Positions 23,976 to 34,734 of a stretch of 64,000 nucleotides of DNA are shown in pieces. This DNA comes from Lamellibrachia columna. Lineage: Eukaryota > Annelida > Polychaeta > Sabellida > Siboglinidae. Below the pieces are notes generated by a model. That model ran no database searches. It saw only the letters and a program-made list of their open reading frames with translations, and was not told where the DNA came from. Location: the NCBI GenBank assembly GCA_963662155.1, contig OY759273.1, positions 28,496,566 through 28,560,565 of the forward strand, given 5' to 3'. Positions within the stretch are counted from its first letter, which is position 1, and every line of letters starts with the position of its first letter. The position numbers and the translations under genes were made by a program.

Positions 23976-26535
23976 CTGTGTAAAGACTGACTGGGCTGTG
24001 AGTACAACAATCACTCTACACTTCAAGTAAGCTGTAATGTATGTGTATAGACTGACTGGGCTGTGAGTACAACAATCACTCTACACTTCAAGTAAGCTGT
24101 AATGTCTGTGTAAAGACTGACTGGGCTGTGAGTACAACAACCACTCTACACTTCAAGTAAGCTGTAATGTCTGTGTAAAGACTGACTGGGCTGTGAGTAC
24201 AACAACCACTCTACACTTCAAGTAAGCTGTAATGTGTGTGTAAAGACTGACTGGGCTGTGAGTACAACAATCTCTCTACACTTCAAGTAAGCTGTAATGT
24301 CTGTGTAAAGACTGACTGGGCTGTGAGTACAACAATCAGTCTACACTTCAAGTAAGCTGTAATGTCTGTGAAAAGACTGACTGGGCTGTGAGTACAACAA
24401 TCACTCTACACTTCAAGTAAGCTGTAATGTGTGTGTAAAGACTGACTGGGCTGTGAGTACAACAATCTCTCTACACTTCAAGTAAGCCGTAATGTCTGTG
24501 TAAAGACTGACTGGGCTGTGAGTACAACAATCAGTCTACACTTCAAGTAAGCTGTAATGTATGTGTATAGACTGACTGGGCTGTGAGTACAACAATCACT
24601 CTACACTTCAAGTAAGCTGTAATGTCTGTGTAAAGACTGACTGGGCTGTGAGTACAACAACCACTCTACACTTCAAGTAAGCTGTAATGTGTGTGTAAAG
24701 ACTGACTGGGCTGTGAGTACAACAATCTCTCTACACTTCAAGTAAGCTGTAATGTCTGTGAAAAGACTGACTGGGCTATGAGTACAACAATCTCTCTACA
24801 CTTCAAGTAAGCTGTAATGTCTGTGTAAAGACTGACTGGGCTGTGAGTACAACAATCAGTCTACACTTCAAGTAAGCTGTAATGTCTGTGAAAAGACTGA
24901 CTGGGCTGTGAGTACAACAATCACTCTACACTTCAAGTAAGCTGTAATGTATGTGTATAGACTGACTGGGCTGTGAGTACAACAATCACTCTACACTTCA
25001 AGTAAGCTGTAATGTCTGTGTAAAGACTGACTGGGCTGTGAGTACAACAACCACTCTACACTTCAAGTAAGCTGTAATGTGTGTGTAAAGACTGACTGGG
25101 CTGTGAGTACAACAATCTCTCTACACTTCAAGTAAGCTGTAATGTCTGTGAAAAGACTGACTGGGCTATGAGTACAACAATCTCTCTACACTTCAAGTAA
25201 GCTGTAATGTCTGTGTAAAGACTGACTGGGCTGTGAGTACAACAATCACTCTACACTTCAAGTACGTTCTAATGTCTGTGTAAAGACTGACTGGGCTGTG
25301 AGTACAACAATCTCTCTACACTTCAAGTAAGCTGTAATGTCTGTGAAAAGACTGACTGGGCTGTGAGTACAACAATCTCTCTACACTTCAAGTAAGCTGT
25401 AATGTCTGTGTAAAGACTGACTGGGCTGTGAGTACAACAACCACTCTACACTTCAAGTAAGCTGTAATGTCTGTGTAAAGACTGACTGGGCTGTGAGTAC
25501 AACAATCTCTCTACACTTCAAGTAAGCTGTAATGTCTGTGAAAAGACTGACTGGGCTGTGAGTACAACAATCACTCTACACTTCAAGTAAGCTGTAATGT
25601 CTGTGTAAAGACTGACTGGGCTGTGAGTACAACAATCTCTCTACACTTCAAGTAAGCTGTAATGTGTGTGTAAAGACTGACTGGGCTGTGAGTACAACAA
25701 TCTCTCTACATTTCAAGTAAGCTGTAATGTCTGTGAAAAGACTGACTGGGCTGTGAGTACAACAATCACTCTACACTTCAAGTAAGCTGTAATGTGTGTG
25801 TAAAGACTGACTGGGCTGTGAGTACAACAATCAGTCTACACTTCAAGTAAGCTGTAATGTCTGTGTAAAGACTGACTGGGCTGTGAGTACAACAATCACT
25901 CTACACTTCAAGTAAGTTCTGATGTCTGTGTAAAGACTGACTGGGCTGTGAGTACAACAATCACTCTACACTTCAAGTAAGCTGTAATGTCTGTGTAAAG
26001 ACTGACTGGGCTGTGAGTACAACAATCACTCTACACTTCAAGTAAGTTCTAATGTCTGTGTAAAGACTGACTGGGCTGTAAGTACAACAATCAGTCTACA
26101 CTTCAAGTAAGCTGTAATGTCTGTGTAAAGACTGACTGGGCTGTGAGTACAACAATCTCTCTACACTTCAAGTAAGCTGTAATGTGTGTGTAAAGACTGA
26201 CTGGGCTGTGAGTGCAACAATCTCTCTACACTTCAAGTAAGCTGTAATGTCTGTGTAAAGACTGACTGGGCTGTGAGTACAACAATCACTCTACACTTCA
26301 AGTAAGTTCTAATGTCTGTGTAAAGACTGACTGGGCTGTGAGTACAACAACCACTCTACACTTCAAGTAAGCTGTAATGTCTGTGTAAAGACTGACTGGG
26401 CTGTGAGTACAACAATCACTCTACACTTCAAGTAAGCTGTAATGTCTGTGTAAAGACTGACTGGGCTGTGAGTACAACAATCACTCTACACTTCAAGTAA
26501 GTTCTAATGTCTGTGTAAAGACTGACTGGGCTATG
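23976..26535. repeat. 65-bp array of about 40 units filling an intron
   Basis: The unit contains ctgactgggctgtgagtac, aatcactctacacttcaag and taagctgtaatgtctgtg. The period is exactly 65 bp (for example gactgactggg at 23985 and 24050). On the minus strand each unit is gtctttacacag plus ACATTACAGCTTACTTGAAG plus about 30 further bases, matching the acceptor and first 45-50 bases of the 23975 exon. The array occupies almost the whole intron between 23976 and the donor at 26567. Variants (cact, ctct, cagt; tgtgtg or tctgtg) recur in longer patterns. Confidence 0.95.
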
Positions 26536-26567
26536 AGTGCAATAATCAGCATGAGCCAAGAACTTAC

Positions 26568-26741
26568 ACACACTGTCGATGTTCTCATCCTTGGGTGGTT
26601 TGTCCCAGATGACACCAACGCCATCCTGTCGTGACATCTTTACTGCTGGTACGTCAGTTCTTGTGTCATCGAATGGCTCCATGTCGTCCATTGATGTAGT
26701 CATGTTGTCTACATTTGGCGACTCAGTTTTGATGGTGACAC
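26568..26741 (-). CDS. gene A: acidic extracellular exon
   Basis: A 174-nt symmetric exon (two bases in, one base out) with acceptor atcattccag and a strong donor, GTAAGT. It encodes VTIKTESPNVDNMTTSMDD, MEPFDDTRTDVPAVKMSRQ, DGVGVIWDKPPKDENIDSV. The frame is open. The W-D-K-P-P motif with acidic flanks resembles a linker between fibronectin-III-like repeats, but I cannot name a domain. It is the first exon after the Mutator-like element in transcription order. Confidence 0.6.
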
Positions 26742-27667
26742 CTGGAATGATGACATCAAGTCTATACAGGCAATACATATCAGTAAAAGTGTTGTAGTTT
26801 GGTCATTGTAATATTTGACAGAAACTACTTGGTCATTGTAATATTTGACAGAAATTACAAAATAACTTGACTTATCAAGCAGCTTTCTGTCAGTAAAAAA
26901 AGAATTTTCTCATCGTTTAAGGCGTCGCTTGGGTCTAAACACATTTTATTTTCTTATTTCATTATCACTGAACCTACAGAGCTGAAACTTTCAGAGATTG
27001 CAAGTGCAGGTAACAGTAATGCTGTGAATTTTTTTCAGAAAGTTTCGTACAGATTTTCCCACGGTAGGCAGCCATCTTGGATTAAATGTTGCGTGTGACT
27101 TATATCAGTAACCATTGGGTTTAGAGGGCTCAAATTTTTTGTGTAGTTACTCCACATAACCCTAATGAAAACAGTCTGTTGACTTTCTTAGTTTTCAAAA
27201 AACTTTTTTTAAGGATTTTTTTTACATCTGAATGTATTTTTTCATCATGAAATTTTACATTGATGGTTCATTATATAAAATATAGGTAATGTTTTCTAAA
27301 AAGTTACTACATAGTTTTCAAGAGTATACTATCAAGAAACACTGTGGAAAGTTTCAGGCAATTCTGTCAAACAATAGCCGAGATAAGTGACACGGGAGGC
27401 AGTAGGTGTGAGGCAAAACATGTTTTTGAGAAAATCGCGTTCAAAGTTTATGTACATTGGCACATACATTTCAACATCTGAAAAGCAACCTAGATGATTG
27501 AAACTTTGCACACACATTACTGAATGTATAATTTATCAAAAGGCACATTTCAGAGTCATTGGCAATGTAAAATAATAAAAATATATCACAAACTAAGCAA
27601 CTTATCACAATAAATGTACCAAACAGAAAAACGTCTGGAAAATAGCACACCAGTCCATAGTTCATAC

Positions 27668-27757
27668 AGATAAAGTTTACTGGAGCATATGTAAAGTTCA
27701 CTGGAGCATATGTAAAGTTCACTGGAGCATATGTAAAGGTCACTGGAGCACAGCAAA
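27668..27757. repeat. 21-bp tandem repeat after the transposase stop
   Basis: Four units of actggagcatatgtaaagt plus two bases, period 21 bp, end five bases before the transposase stop codon on the complementary strand. They lie in its 3' untranslated part. Confidence 0.9.
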
Positions 27758-27761
27758 ATCC

Positions 27762-29497
27762 CTAAAACGCCCCAGGTGCATAGGTGGAGGCATCTCGAGC
27801 CATTGTTCGAGCAACCTTTCGTGCCCGACGGGCCTCCATCGTGCTGGCCTGCACTTGCCGCACAGACTCTCGCAACCGACGACTGTCTGCCTCTGCAGCT
27901 GACACTTTCAGTCGACTGCCACACTGCAGCCCCATTATTGCATAGCTGCGCGTCACCGTCGAACCAATCCCCTGATTGAATTCCGCAATCGCCAAACAGG
28001 TTGCAGCACAAACACGCATCAGGCCAACGAAGCCTGTCTTTGGACATTTGAGCCACACCTTCGAGTGCAGGCTCTCGTTAGCGTTCTGCGTCTTGCCCTG
28101 CAAGCAGCGATCCAGCAGGTCAGGATGGCCGAGACGGACGTACACCTCCTTGACCTTCTCTGCAACGTCCTTTGCTAAGGGTGTGCCAACTTTGTCCCGG
28201 TGGTAGCCTGGCTCCTCTCCCTTTGCCAGTGCCCGCTGGAAGAAGCACCAGCTGTTGCGGCCAATGGGGCAGTGGTTGTGGTGGGGTTCCTCATCGGTGG
28301 ACGCCGCATGGAAGAAAGACGCGAAGACTGCACTCCGCATCGCGTCCTTGTCACCCGTGCAGCTCCGAATTGCCTTTCCATAATACAATGTCAGCTTGTT
28401 GATGGCTGCCAGGGTGAGCTTTCCGTGCCCGCGTCCACCGAGAGTCACTCCAGTCTTCTTGGTGTCCTTGGTGAGGTTACGCAGTGCCGTCCCCATTCGC
28501 TTTGCAACATGGTTGATGCACTCCTCCTTGCGGATGTCCACACCTGCGCCATACACCTTCAAGTCACACACATGTTTGTAGGTGCTAGAGTCTCCATCTG
28601 ACAACATTGTCGTGAGCGGAAGTTGTGCTTCCCGAGAGAGTTGTTCCACAGAATCTCTGCAGCCGTTTTCTCCATTGCGTTGGAGGACCCGGTGTAGTTT
28701 GCTGTACAGTTGTCATGCGCCTTGTACCACTTCTTGAAGTCGTCAGTGTCCCGGCCTCCATAGCGTGACGCTGCGCATGCACAGCGCTGGCAGTAGAGCG
28801 ACAGGATGGTGAAGTCGATCACCAGTCCTGTCACCACCTCCACGACGCATCCGATGCCATACATAGACCAGTGGCCTCGGGTCATCCAGGAACCATCGAA
28901 ACTGACCATGAGGTCCATGACACCGGATTCGTCAATGGAGGGGTCAAGTTCTTTGTACACTCTGCGCACGATTTGGGCAGACTCGCACATAACATCGTTC
29001 GCAACACGCATACTTGCATTGGTAATTGCTGTCTCATGTGTGATGTAGGTCGTGTGGTGCATCACTGGCATGTCGAGGTAGCGGCAGAATTTCACAAGTC
29101 CCGAGTACCCGACACCCATGTCCATCGTTGCAGACACAGCTGATCTCACCACGACAAACGGGGCATTCGTCGCCTGAGTCCCATCGGTACGGTCTGATGA
29201 CAGAGTTGCATTGATGACCTTGTCGCAACTGGTGCAGACAGTCTCGAGGCGACACACCATGCCAAGGGTGCGGTCGACAGCTCGGATGGAGAGTGTACGC
29301 TTCCTACACAACGTGCATGGCAGGTTCGCGACAAGTGATGGCAACACGGCACAGCGTACAAGTACTGTTGAAAGATCAGCATCTGTCTCATCCTCAACCA
29401 GGAAGCGCGGGACACCTATCTCCTCCAGAAGATCTGCATAACCAAACTTCTGTTCAGTGGCAGACAGTCTCCGAGATGCTGATGGCCGCCTTGAAGC
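27762..29497 (-). pseudogene. Mutator-type transposase, exon 2, one frameshift
   Basis: Two overlapping minus-strand frames together encode about 575 residues of a DDE transposase of the Mutator-like group (resembling the Pfam Mutator family found in marine invertebrates). In order: a CxxC pair (LPCTLCRK), a second (CTSCDK), FCRYLDMPVMHHTTYITHE, the first catalytic Asp in MVSFDGSWMTRGHWSMYGIG, CQRCACAASRYGG, NYTGSSNAMEKTAAEILW, then the second Asp in TTMLSDGDSSTYKHVCD, ECINHVAKRMGTALRNLTK and the probable catalytic Glu in QNANESLHSKVWLKCPKTG. The frame changes by one base near 28610, between NFR and TTMLSDGD. Everything else is open, so the insertion is young or only recently inactivated. The stop is TAG at 27764-27762. 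Confidence 0.85.
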
Positions 29498-29842
29498 CTG
29501 GAAAAAAATACACAATCTAAATGTATTTCATGAACAAAAATGTTCAACAACATGCGCGTGTGTGTATATAGGCTATGTATACGATAATTATCAATGCAAG
29601 TTGAGGCAATATAATAAACCATAGTCACAACTCTGCCTCTGGTGTGCCTGGATGGCCCCTAGGCCTGAATGTCAACACAGCCACGAACATCAACAGCATG
29701 AACTAGATCAGCGTCAAATCGTTTATACAGCAATAGTTATGCCACAAAGGCTAACGGTGTTTGGATAAAACACAAATGTATATAAATCTTAATCATATGC
29801 ACTATCATAATGAATATATGAAATATAAGAAATTAAACTTAC

Positions 29843-30016
29843 ACTGCGTTCCATTCTCGCTGGCACCATGGACATGGTCGAAGACGAAGTTGTCGCTGTA
29901 GGTTCATTAGCGTATTCAACCCTCGATACCTTCGCACAGCGCGCTAACTGCAACGATGCAAGCTTTCGCTTCCTCCCAGTAACGTAACCGCCCACTCGCT
30001 TTCGACAAAACGGCAT
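29843..30016 (-). CDS. Mutator-type transposase, exon 1
   Basis: Begins ATG at 30016 and encodes 58 residues, basic at first (MPFCRKRVGGYVTGRKRKLA), then TATTSSSTMSMVPARMERS. It ends at a consensus donor (AGT then GTAAGTTT) in phase 0. The acceptor tttttttccag before 29497 resumes in phase 0 with ASRRPSASRRLSATEQKFG, so the splice keeps the reading frame. The basic start could be a nuclear localisation signal (inference). Confidence 0.75.
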
Positions 30017-30019
30017 AAT

Positions 30020-30860
30020 GTCGTTTCACAAAGCGATATAAATGAACGAAACGCAGAGGATAAAAAATTCGATCGAATCGAACGTAGCTGGTATTTCAAG
30101 CTGACGTCAGATGATGGAAATTAATATTACAACCAATTAGAGCGCTTGATTTGAGGGAATCCGACATCATGTGATGCTGCCCGGCGAATCGTCGTGGGAT
30201 TCCCCATTCCTTTGTCACCGAGATGGTTGAAAGGCAGTCATTTATAGTCGGGATTACACGGATACCCGCCGCGCAAATTTTTAAACTGTTTGTACCATCA
30301 TGCAGAGCGAATATGGGGCTTTCCCGTGATATGCGCCATGTTGGAATGGCAGCGTTTTCTGGCATGCAATCGCTGGCGGAAAATCACCTAATGTTCCATT
30401 AGTCTCGGTTCATTTGACAAAAACAAAGACTTCGCAATGATAGGTATCATACAAAAGACATGTTTTATGACAGAAACGTGTTTATTTACATGAATGGCAA
30501 GTTGAATAATATTTATACACGGAAATGGCAACAACTCGAAATTCATTTTATTGTCAAAAATCCGTCAAATCTGACCCGAGTCTCGTTAAAACAATCTGTT
30601 TTCCAGAACAAAGAACGATGCTTTGGCAGTTCATGTAGAAGTATTTCCTTGTTATAAACAACCATTTGTCTCAAAGAATTTAGAATGGTTGAACTGACAG
30701 GTTAATGTTGAAGTATTTCACTGACAAGCAGAGATTGCAGAGAATGGAGAAAGGATGCACTGGCAGTTAAATGTAGTAGAATACATATTACCTCTCTCTC
30801 GCTGTTAGCTGTAGTTGCGACTATGACTGCTTACTTATAGTTCACAATAAGTCCTCTCCA
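30020..30860. other. transposon 5' flank and gene A intron
   Basis: A minus-strand open frame at 30096-30365 has no recognised domain and probably belongs to the element's 5' untranslated or terminal region. Nothing else is seen. Confidence 0.35.
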
Positions 30861-31049
30861 GATTGGTCTTTCATTGGCAACTAAGTACAACTGCTTTTTC
30901 CTGCAAGTTTCCCTTTACTATGTCTTTGAATATAAGTTTGGGGTGACCTCTGTTTCTAGTACCCTCTGACAGTTGGGAGTGCTGAAGAAAACCACACTTC
31001 CATAAACAACTGGAACATATTAAAGAGTAATGAAGTGAGTGACTTTGCG

Positions 31050-31233
31050 ATGAGTTGGTTGTATTTAGTCCAGCATCGTTGACACACACCAACGTCACAT
31101 AGTAGGTGTGGTTCTCAAACAGCAAGCCTTCTAGCGAAGTGTTGCTCACAAATGACTCGGCTCCAATGTTGACAAAGGGCTGCACATCAGTGCCACCTGG
31201 TGACCTGCCAATAGACCACCATGTTTCGACCAC
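31050..31233 (-). CDS. gene A: fibronectin-III-like exon
   Basis: Minus-strand exon after acceptor cttagtgtag. It reads VVETWWSIGRSPGGTDVQP, FVNIGAESFVSNTSLEG, LLFENHTYYVTLVCVNDAG and LNTTNSS. This is the second half of a fibronectin-III-like module: a W-S-I-G-x-x-P-G-G-x-D-V strand and then the YYVTLVCVNDAGL strand. N-glycosylation sequons (NTS, NHT, NTT, NSS) support an extracellular location. The downstream donor is not sharp (GTCACT near 31045). Confidence 0.65.
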
Positions 31234-31570
31234 CTACACTAAGATAGCCGATAGTCCTGAGAGTCAATTATAGTTTTGTGAGTTACCAAGTTATTAATAA
31301 ATGAAGATGAAAATGACTTATGGCATGTGTACTGGACTGAGAAACATAATTGGGGAAACTGAACAAACATTTTCAGAATAAATACTCAATTTTATAAATA
31401 TTCTAATATTATTGCAAACAATGTACATTACTGATGGTTATTATTTGTTGTGATATTCTATTATATATTGGTTACTTGACCCCAGCTTTTAACACAACAG
31501 ATCTTACTTTTGAATGAATCTATGAAGGCTGGGTGGTTTCAATCAAATGAAGCGTGAGAGAGAGAGAGAG

Positions 31571-31865
31571 AGGTACGGTAGTGTAGTGGCAAGCACATCT
31601 GCTTTACACGACTGAGTTCTCAGTTCAAGACCAGGACCAGGCAAGGATATGTTTGGTGTAAAAAACTAGTCCTCAACATTGAGGACCTTGTATCTCTCGT
31701 GACTCGGATGATCATGTTAATGTTGGTCCCGTCTCATTTAATTGGGGACATAAAAGAACCATTGAGGACAACATGCACCCTGGCAGCGACCACCCTCAAT
31801 GTCGGCATATAAAAAGGTCGGCTTGGTGATATTGTTCTGAAAAAGGGTGGCTAGTTGAATGAGGC
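31571..31865 (+). mobile_element. tRNA-derived SINE
   Basis: An A-box-like stretch (gtgtagtggcaagca, from 31581) is followed at the right distance by a B-box-like gttcaagacc (31623-31632), the internal promoter layout of tRNA-derived SINEs. The body continues with ctcatttaattggggaca and ccaccctcaatgtcgg. The 5' end directly follows a (GA)n run. It sits in a gene A intron. Confidence 0.7.
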
Positions 31866-32101
31866 CGCGTGACAACATAAAATTGTAGTAACCACAACAT
31901 ACAGACTAGTTAGTTAATAGAACATTGCCAAGTGCTGGAAACAACAAACATATAAACAAACAAACAAACACACGATACACTACCTGGCTCTCTCCCTCTC
32001 GACCACTTCATAGTAGATGATTAGATGGCAATGGACGAGTTGTCTCCCTGAAAGGTTGTGGGCTCGGACTTACTCCAGGAGAAATCAATATGGAATATCA
32101 C

Positions 32102-32292
32102 CTGAATGACGGGTGGTGTCGTATCAATGTAGACCCCAGTTGAAGACACTGTCACGGAACCCAGTGACAGCCTTGACAGTCATAAAGTACGGCTGCAGGA
32201 GACTCTCATTGCTGTGTCTCATCAGCCTGACAGGATGGTGCACAGACAACTTGATCACATACACTCCTGCAGGGAAGACAAGGTCGGCTGAT
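32102..32292 (-). pseudogene. gene A: fibronectin-III-like exon with a frameshift
   Basis: Acceptor tgtgtttcag and donor CAG/GTGATA bound this minus-strand exon. One frame gives SADLVFPAGVYVIKLSVHH, RLMRHSNESLLQPYFMTVK and AVTG. A second frame gives VSSTGVYIDTTPPVIQ, the standard linker of this module family. The frames meet at about 32150-32160 and differ by one base. The entering phase also disagrees with the preceding exon. As assembled it cannot be translated in one frame. Confidence 0.65.
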
Positions 32293-32526
32293 CTGAAACA
32301 CAGGACAGTCAGGATTTTGGTAATTAGGTCTGATCTGAAACACCACCACAGTCAGATGAGGACAGTCATGACTTTGGTAAACAGGATCAAGAGTTGACCT
32401 GATCTGAAACACCACCAGTCAAATTATGAGGACAGTCATGATTTTGGTAATCAGGATCTAGATAGAAACATCACCACACTGTCAGATGATGAGGGCAGTC
32501 AGGGCTTTGCTAATCAGGATCCAGAG

Positions 32527-32542
32527 AGAGAGAGAGAGAGAG
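32527..32542. repeat. (GA)n microsatellite
   Basis: A short GA run within a gene A intron. Confidence 0.9.
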
Positions 32543-32685
32543 ATCATATTTACTGTTGCGTAGGGATATCTTGTTGATGAATTACGTAGGAATGACTTAA
32601 TTTATTTTGGAAAAAAAAACATATAGGTTTATATTTATATGCAATACAGTGTGATATATCTGAACACTTGATAAGTCTGAATTAC

Positions 32686-32889
32686 CTTGTGGAACATGAC
32701 TACATCCTGAGAATAGGCAGTTGTTCCAATGGCTGCCTGGAATTCAACTACTGGGTGAGAGCTTCCTTGGAATGTGGCTCCAAAATGACACAGCTGAGTG
32801 GACGAGGGAGGAAACTTGCAAGTCACACCAACATAGGTTAAACAATGCCACATCAACAGAGGTGAGGCCAACTTGAACTCCCAGTTCTC
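32686..32889 (-). CDS. gene A: fibronectin-III-like exon
   Basis: Minus-strand exon, acceptor ttgatttgcag and donor CACAAG/GTAATT, exactly 68 codons and open. It reads ENWEFKLASPLLMWHCLTY, VGVTCKFPPSSTQL, then VVEFQAAIGTTAYSQDVVM and FHK. The AIGTTAYSQDVV signature is typical of the centre of these modules; the first part fits the end of the preceding module. The 51-bp array in the preceding intron ends about 10-20 bases before this acceptor. Confidence 0.68.
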
Positions 32890-32894
32890 CTGCA

Positions 32895-33560
32895 AATCAA
32901 CACAGACATCACACACAAGACAACAAACACTGTGTCTGACAGTGATAGCAACACAGACGTCACACACAAGACAACAAACACTGTGTCTGACAATGACAGC
33001 AACACAGATGTCACACACAAGACAACAACCACTGTGTCTGACAATGACAGCAACACATATGTCACACACAAGACAACAAACACTGTGTCTGACAGTGATA
33101 GCAACACAGATGTCACACACAAGACAACAAACACTGTGTCTGACAATGACAGCAGCACAGACGTCACACACAAGACAATAAACACTGTGTCTGACAATGA
33201 CAGCAAAACAGTTGTCGCACACAAAACAACAAACACTGTGTCTGACAATGACAGCAACACAGATGTCACACACAAGACAACAACCACTGTGTTTTGACAA
33301 TGACAGCAAAACAGATGTCACACATGAGACAATAACCATTCTCTGACAATGACAGCAATATAGATGTCATATACAAGACAACAAAACACTGTGCCTGACA
33401 ATGACAGCAAAACAGACGTCACACACAACAACAACCATTGTGTCTGACATGACAGCAACACAGACACCACACATAAGACAACAACCACTGTGTCTGACAA
33501 TGACAGCAACAGAAACGTCACACACAAGACAACAATCACTGTGTCTGACAATGACAGCGC
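32895..33560. repeat. 51-bp array next to a gene A acceptor
   Basis: About twelve units with aacactgtgtctgacaatg, acagcaacacagatgtcac and acacaagacaac; period 51 bp (32926 to 32977). The intron end before the 32889 exon (gatgtctgtgttgatttgcag on the minus strand apart from the last bases) is a diverged copy of the unit, whose own minus strand carries ctgtcag/ACACAG. 51 bp is 17 codons, so long open frames appear by period alone. Confidence 0.92.
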
Positions 33561-33931
33561 CACCTGGCCTTGACCCTTGCCAACACCTGCATGTAAGGGT
33601 CACAGTAAGTTTATTGTTATTTCATAAAATTTGCTGCAAATAAGAAATACATTTGCTTTGTTTGATCCAAATTAGTTTAATATGCAATACTGAATAATGT
33701 ACTGATGATATCAACATTACAATACACATTCTAGTTAAATACCAAAGGTATGAAGTCATGACATTTCCATTCCTTCTTAATTAGTTAATGTGAGACATGG
33801 TCTAAAATAATTTTTTATGTCTGATAATTAAGGAGAAACATGAAAATAATCCTGCTGGTTTAATTTGATTCCACTATTTATGTCACTTAAAAGAAATGAT
33901 TTAATGCACAATAAAGTCTGTGTCATCTTAC

Positions 33932-34173
33932 CCAGCATTCCATCTGTGCCACCGTCCTCCTTGATCAGGTTGACATATGACGTCATGAAGTTTTGGAGCC
34001 GAGCCAACTGCCCGCTGATAATGAGCCACGCTATCTCTCTCACTCTCATAGCCACTGAATGTCACTGTCACCTCAGACTTGTCGATTTGGTAGTCAATGT
34101 CCAGCTGAGTGTCCGGTCCATCACTGAGTCACTGACCACTCCAGCCACATTTCCAGACACCATCTTAATGGCA
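33932..34173 (-). pseudogene. gene A: fibronectin-III-like exon with an 8-bp duplication
   Basis: Minus-strand exon, acceptor gttgtag and donor GCTGG/GTAAGA. The first frame reads AIKMVSGNVAGVVSD. A second reads GPDTQLDIDYQIDKSEVT, VTFSGYESERDSVAHYQR, AVGSAPKLHDV. The junction contains AGTGACTC directly followed by AGTGA. Leaving out one 8-bp copy puts GVVSDGPD into frame, the expected family motif, so a tandem 8-bp duplication is the simplest cause. A further shift may precede SYVNLIKEDGG near 33990. The WSGFES-like core is kept as FSGYES. Confidence 0.7.
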
Positions 34174-34335
34174 CTACAACATACAATGGACAGTTATTTA
34201 ATACTTGATGTCACTACAAAATACAATGAACACTTAGTTAATACTTTGGTGGCACTACAACATACAATGAACACTTATTTAATACTTGATGGCACTACAA
34301 CATAAAATGAACACTTATTTAATACTTGATGGCAC
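34174..34335. repeat. 40-bp array copying the acceptor of the 34173 exon
   Basis: Four units with period 40-41 bp (gcactacaac at 34171, 34211, 34252, 34292). On the minus strand each unit is tgtatgttgtag plus TGCCATCAAG; the exon itself starts gttgtag/TGCCATTAAG. Acceptor and first exon bases are thus repeated upstream of the exon. Confidence 0.85.
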
Positions 34336-34734
34336 TAAGATGTAAATGTACAATGAACAACTGCATTAATAAATCCAACAGTAAATCACTCATCTAATGC
34401 AACACCAAGCAGCTGTTTAATTAATGTTTTGCAATCATTAGAAATTCTATCTAAAACTGTTCACAAATAAATTGTATTAAACCAAAGTTGGTGGTGACAA
34501 GTTATAAACAATTTCTTTTTAAACACCTTCCGAACAGGAACCTATTTCACTAAAGTTCTAAATGACACATATTTCCCAATTCAATTGAAATCAGCTCATC
34601 ATTATTTTAGTGAAATGTATTGCTGTTACTTTAATTTACACTAATGTAATATTACAATTTCACAGTAATAAAGTGTAATGATGAAGGTTCCCACTGTGAA
34701 GACACAAGAGTGCTCTCTCTCTGCCAGCTCCATT

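Larger units (their letters stand above)
26910..30610 (-). mobile_element. Mutator-like DNA transposon, ends uncertain
   Basis: A two-exon transposase gene (27762-30016) is surrounded by sequence unlike the neighbouring gene A introns. Candidate ends are gtttaaggcgtcgcttgggt at about 26919 and, as reverse complement near 30580-30600, gttttaacgagactcgggtc. They pair imperfectly over about 25 bases, so they are only suggested terminal inverted repeats. No target-site duplication was established. The element lies in the gene A intron between the exons at 31050 and 26741, on the same strand. Confidence 0.45.

Noticed and set aside
28172..29520. Plus-strand open frames opposite the transposase
   Set aside because: They are shadows of the GC-richer transposase coding sequence on the minus strand.
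30096..30365. Minus-strand 89-codon frame as a second transposon gene
   Set aside because: No motif; it overlaps the presumed 5' flank of the element and is probably untranslated.
32635..33340. Open frames across the 51-bp array
   Set aside because: The 51-bp period is 17 codons, so frames stay open by period. Only the part at 32686-32889 has splice sites and family motifs.
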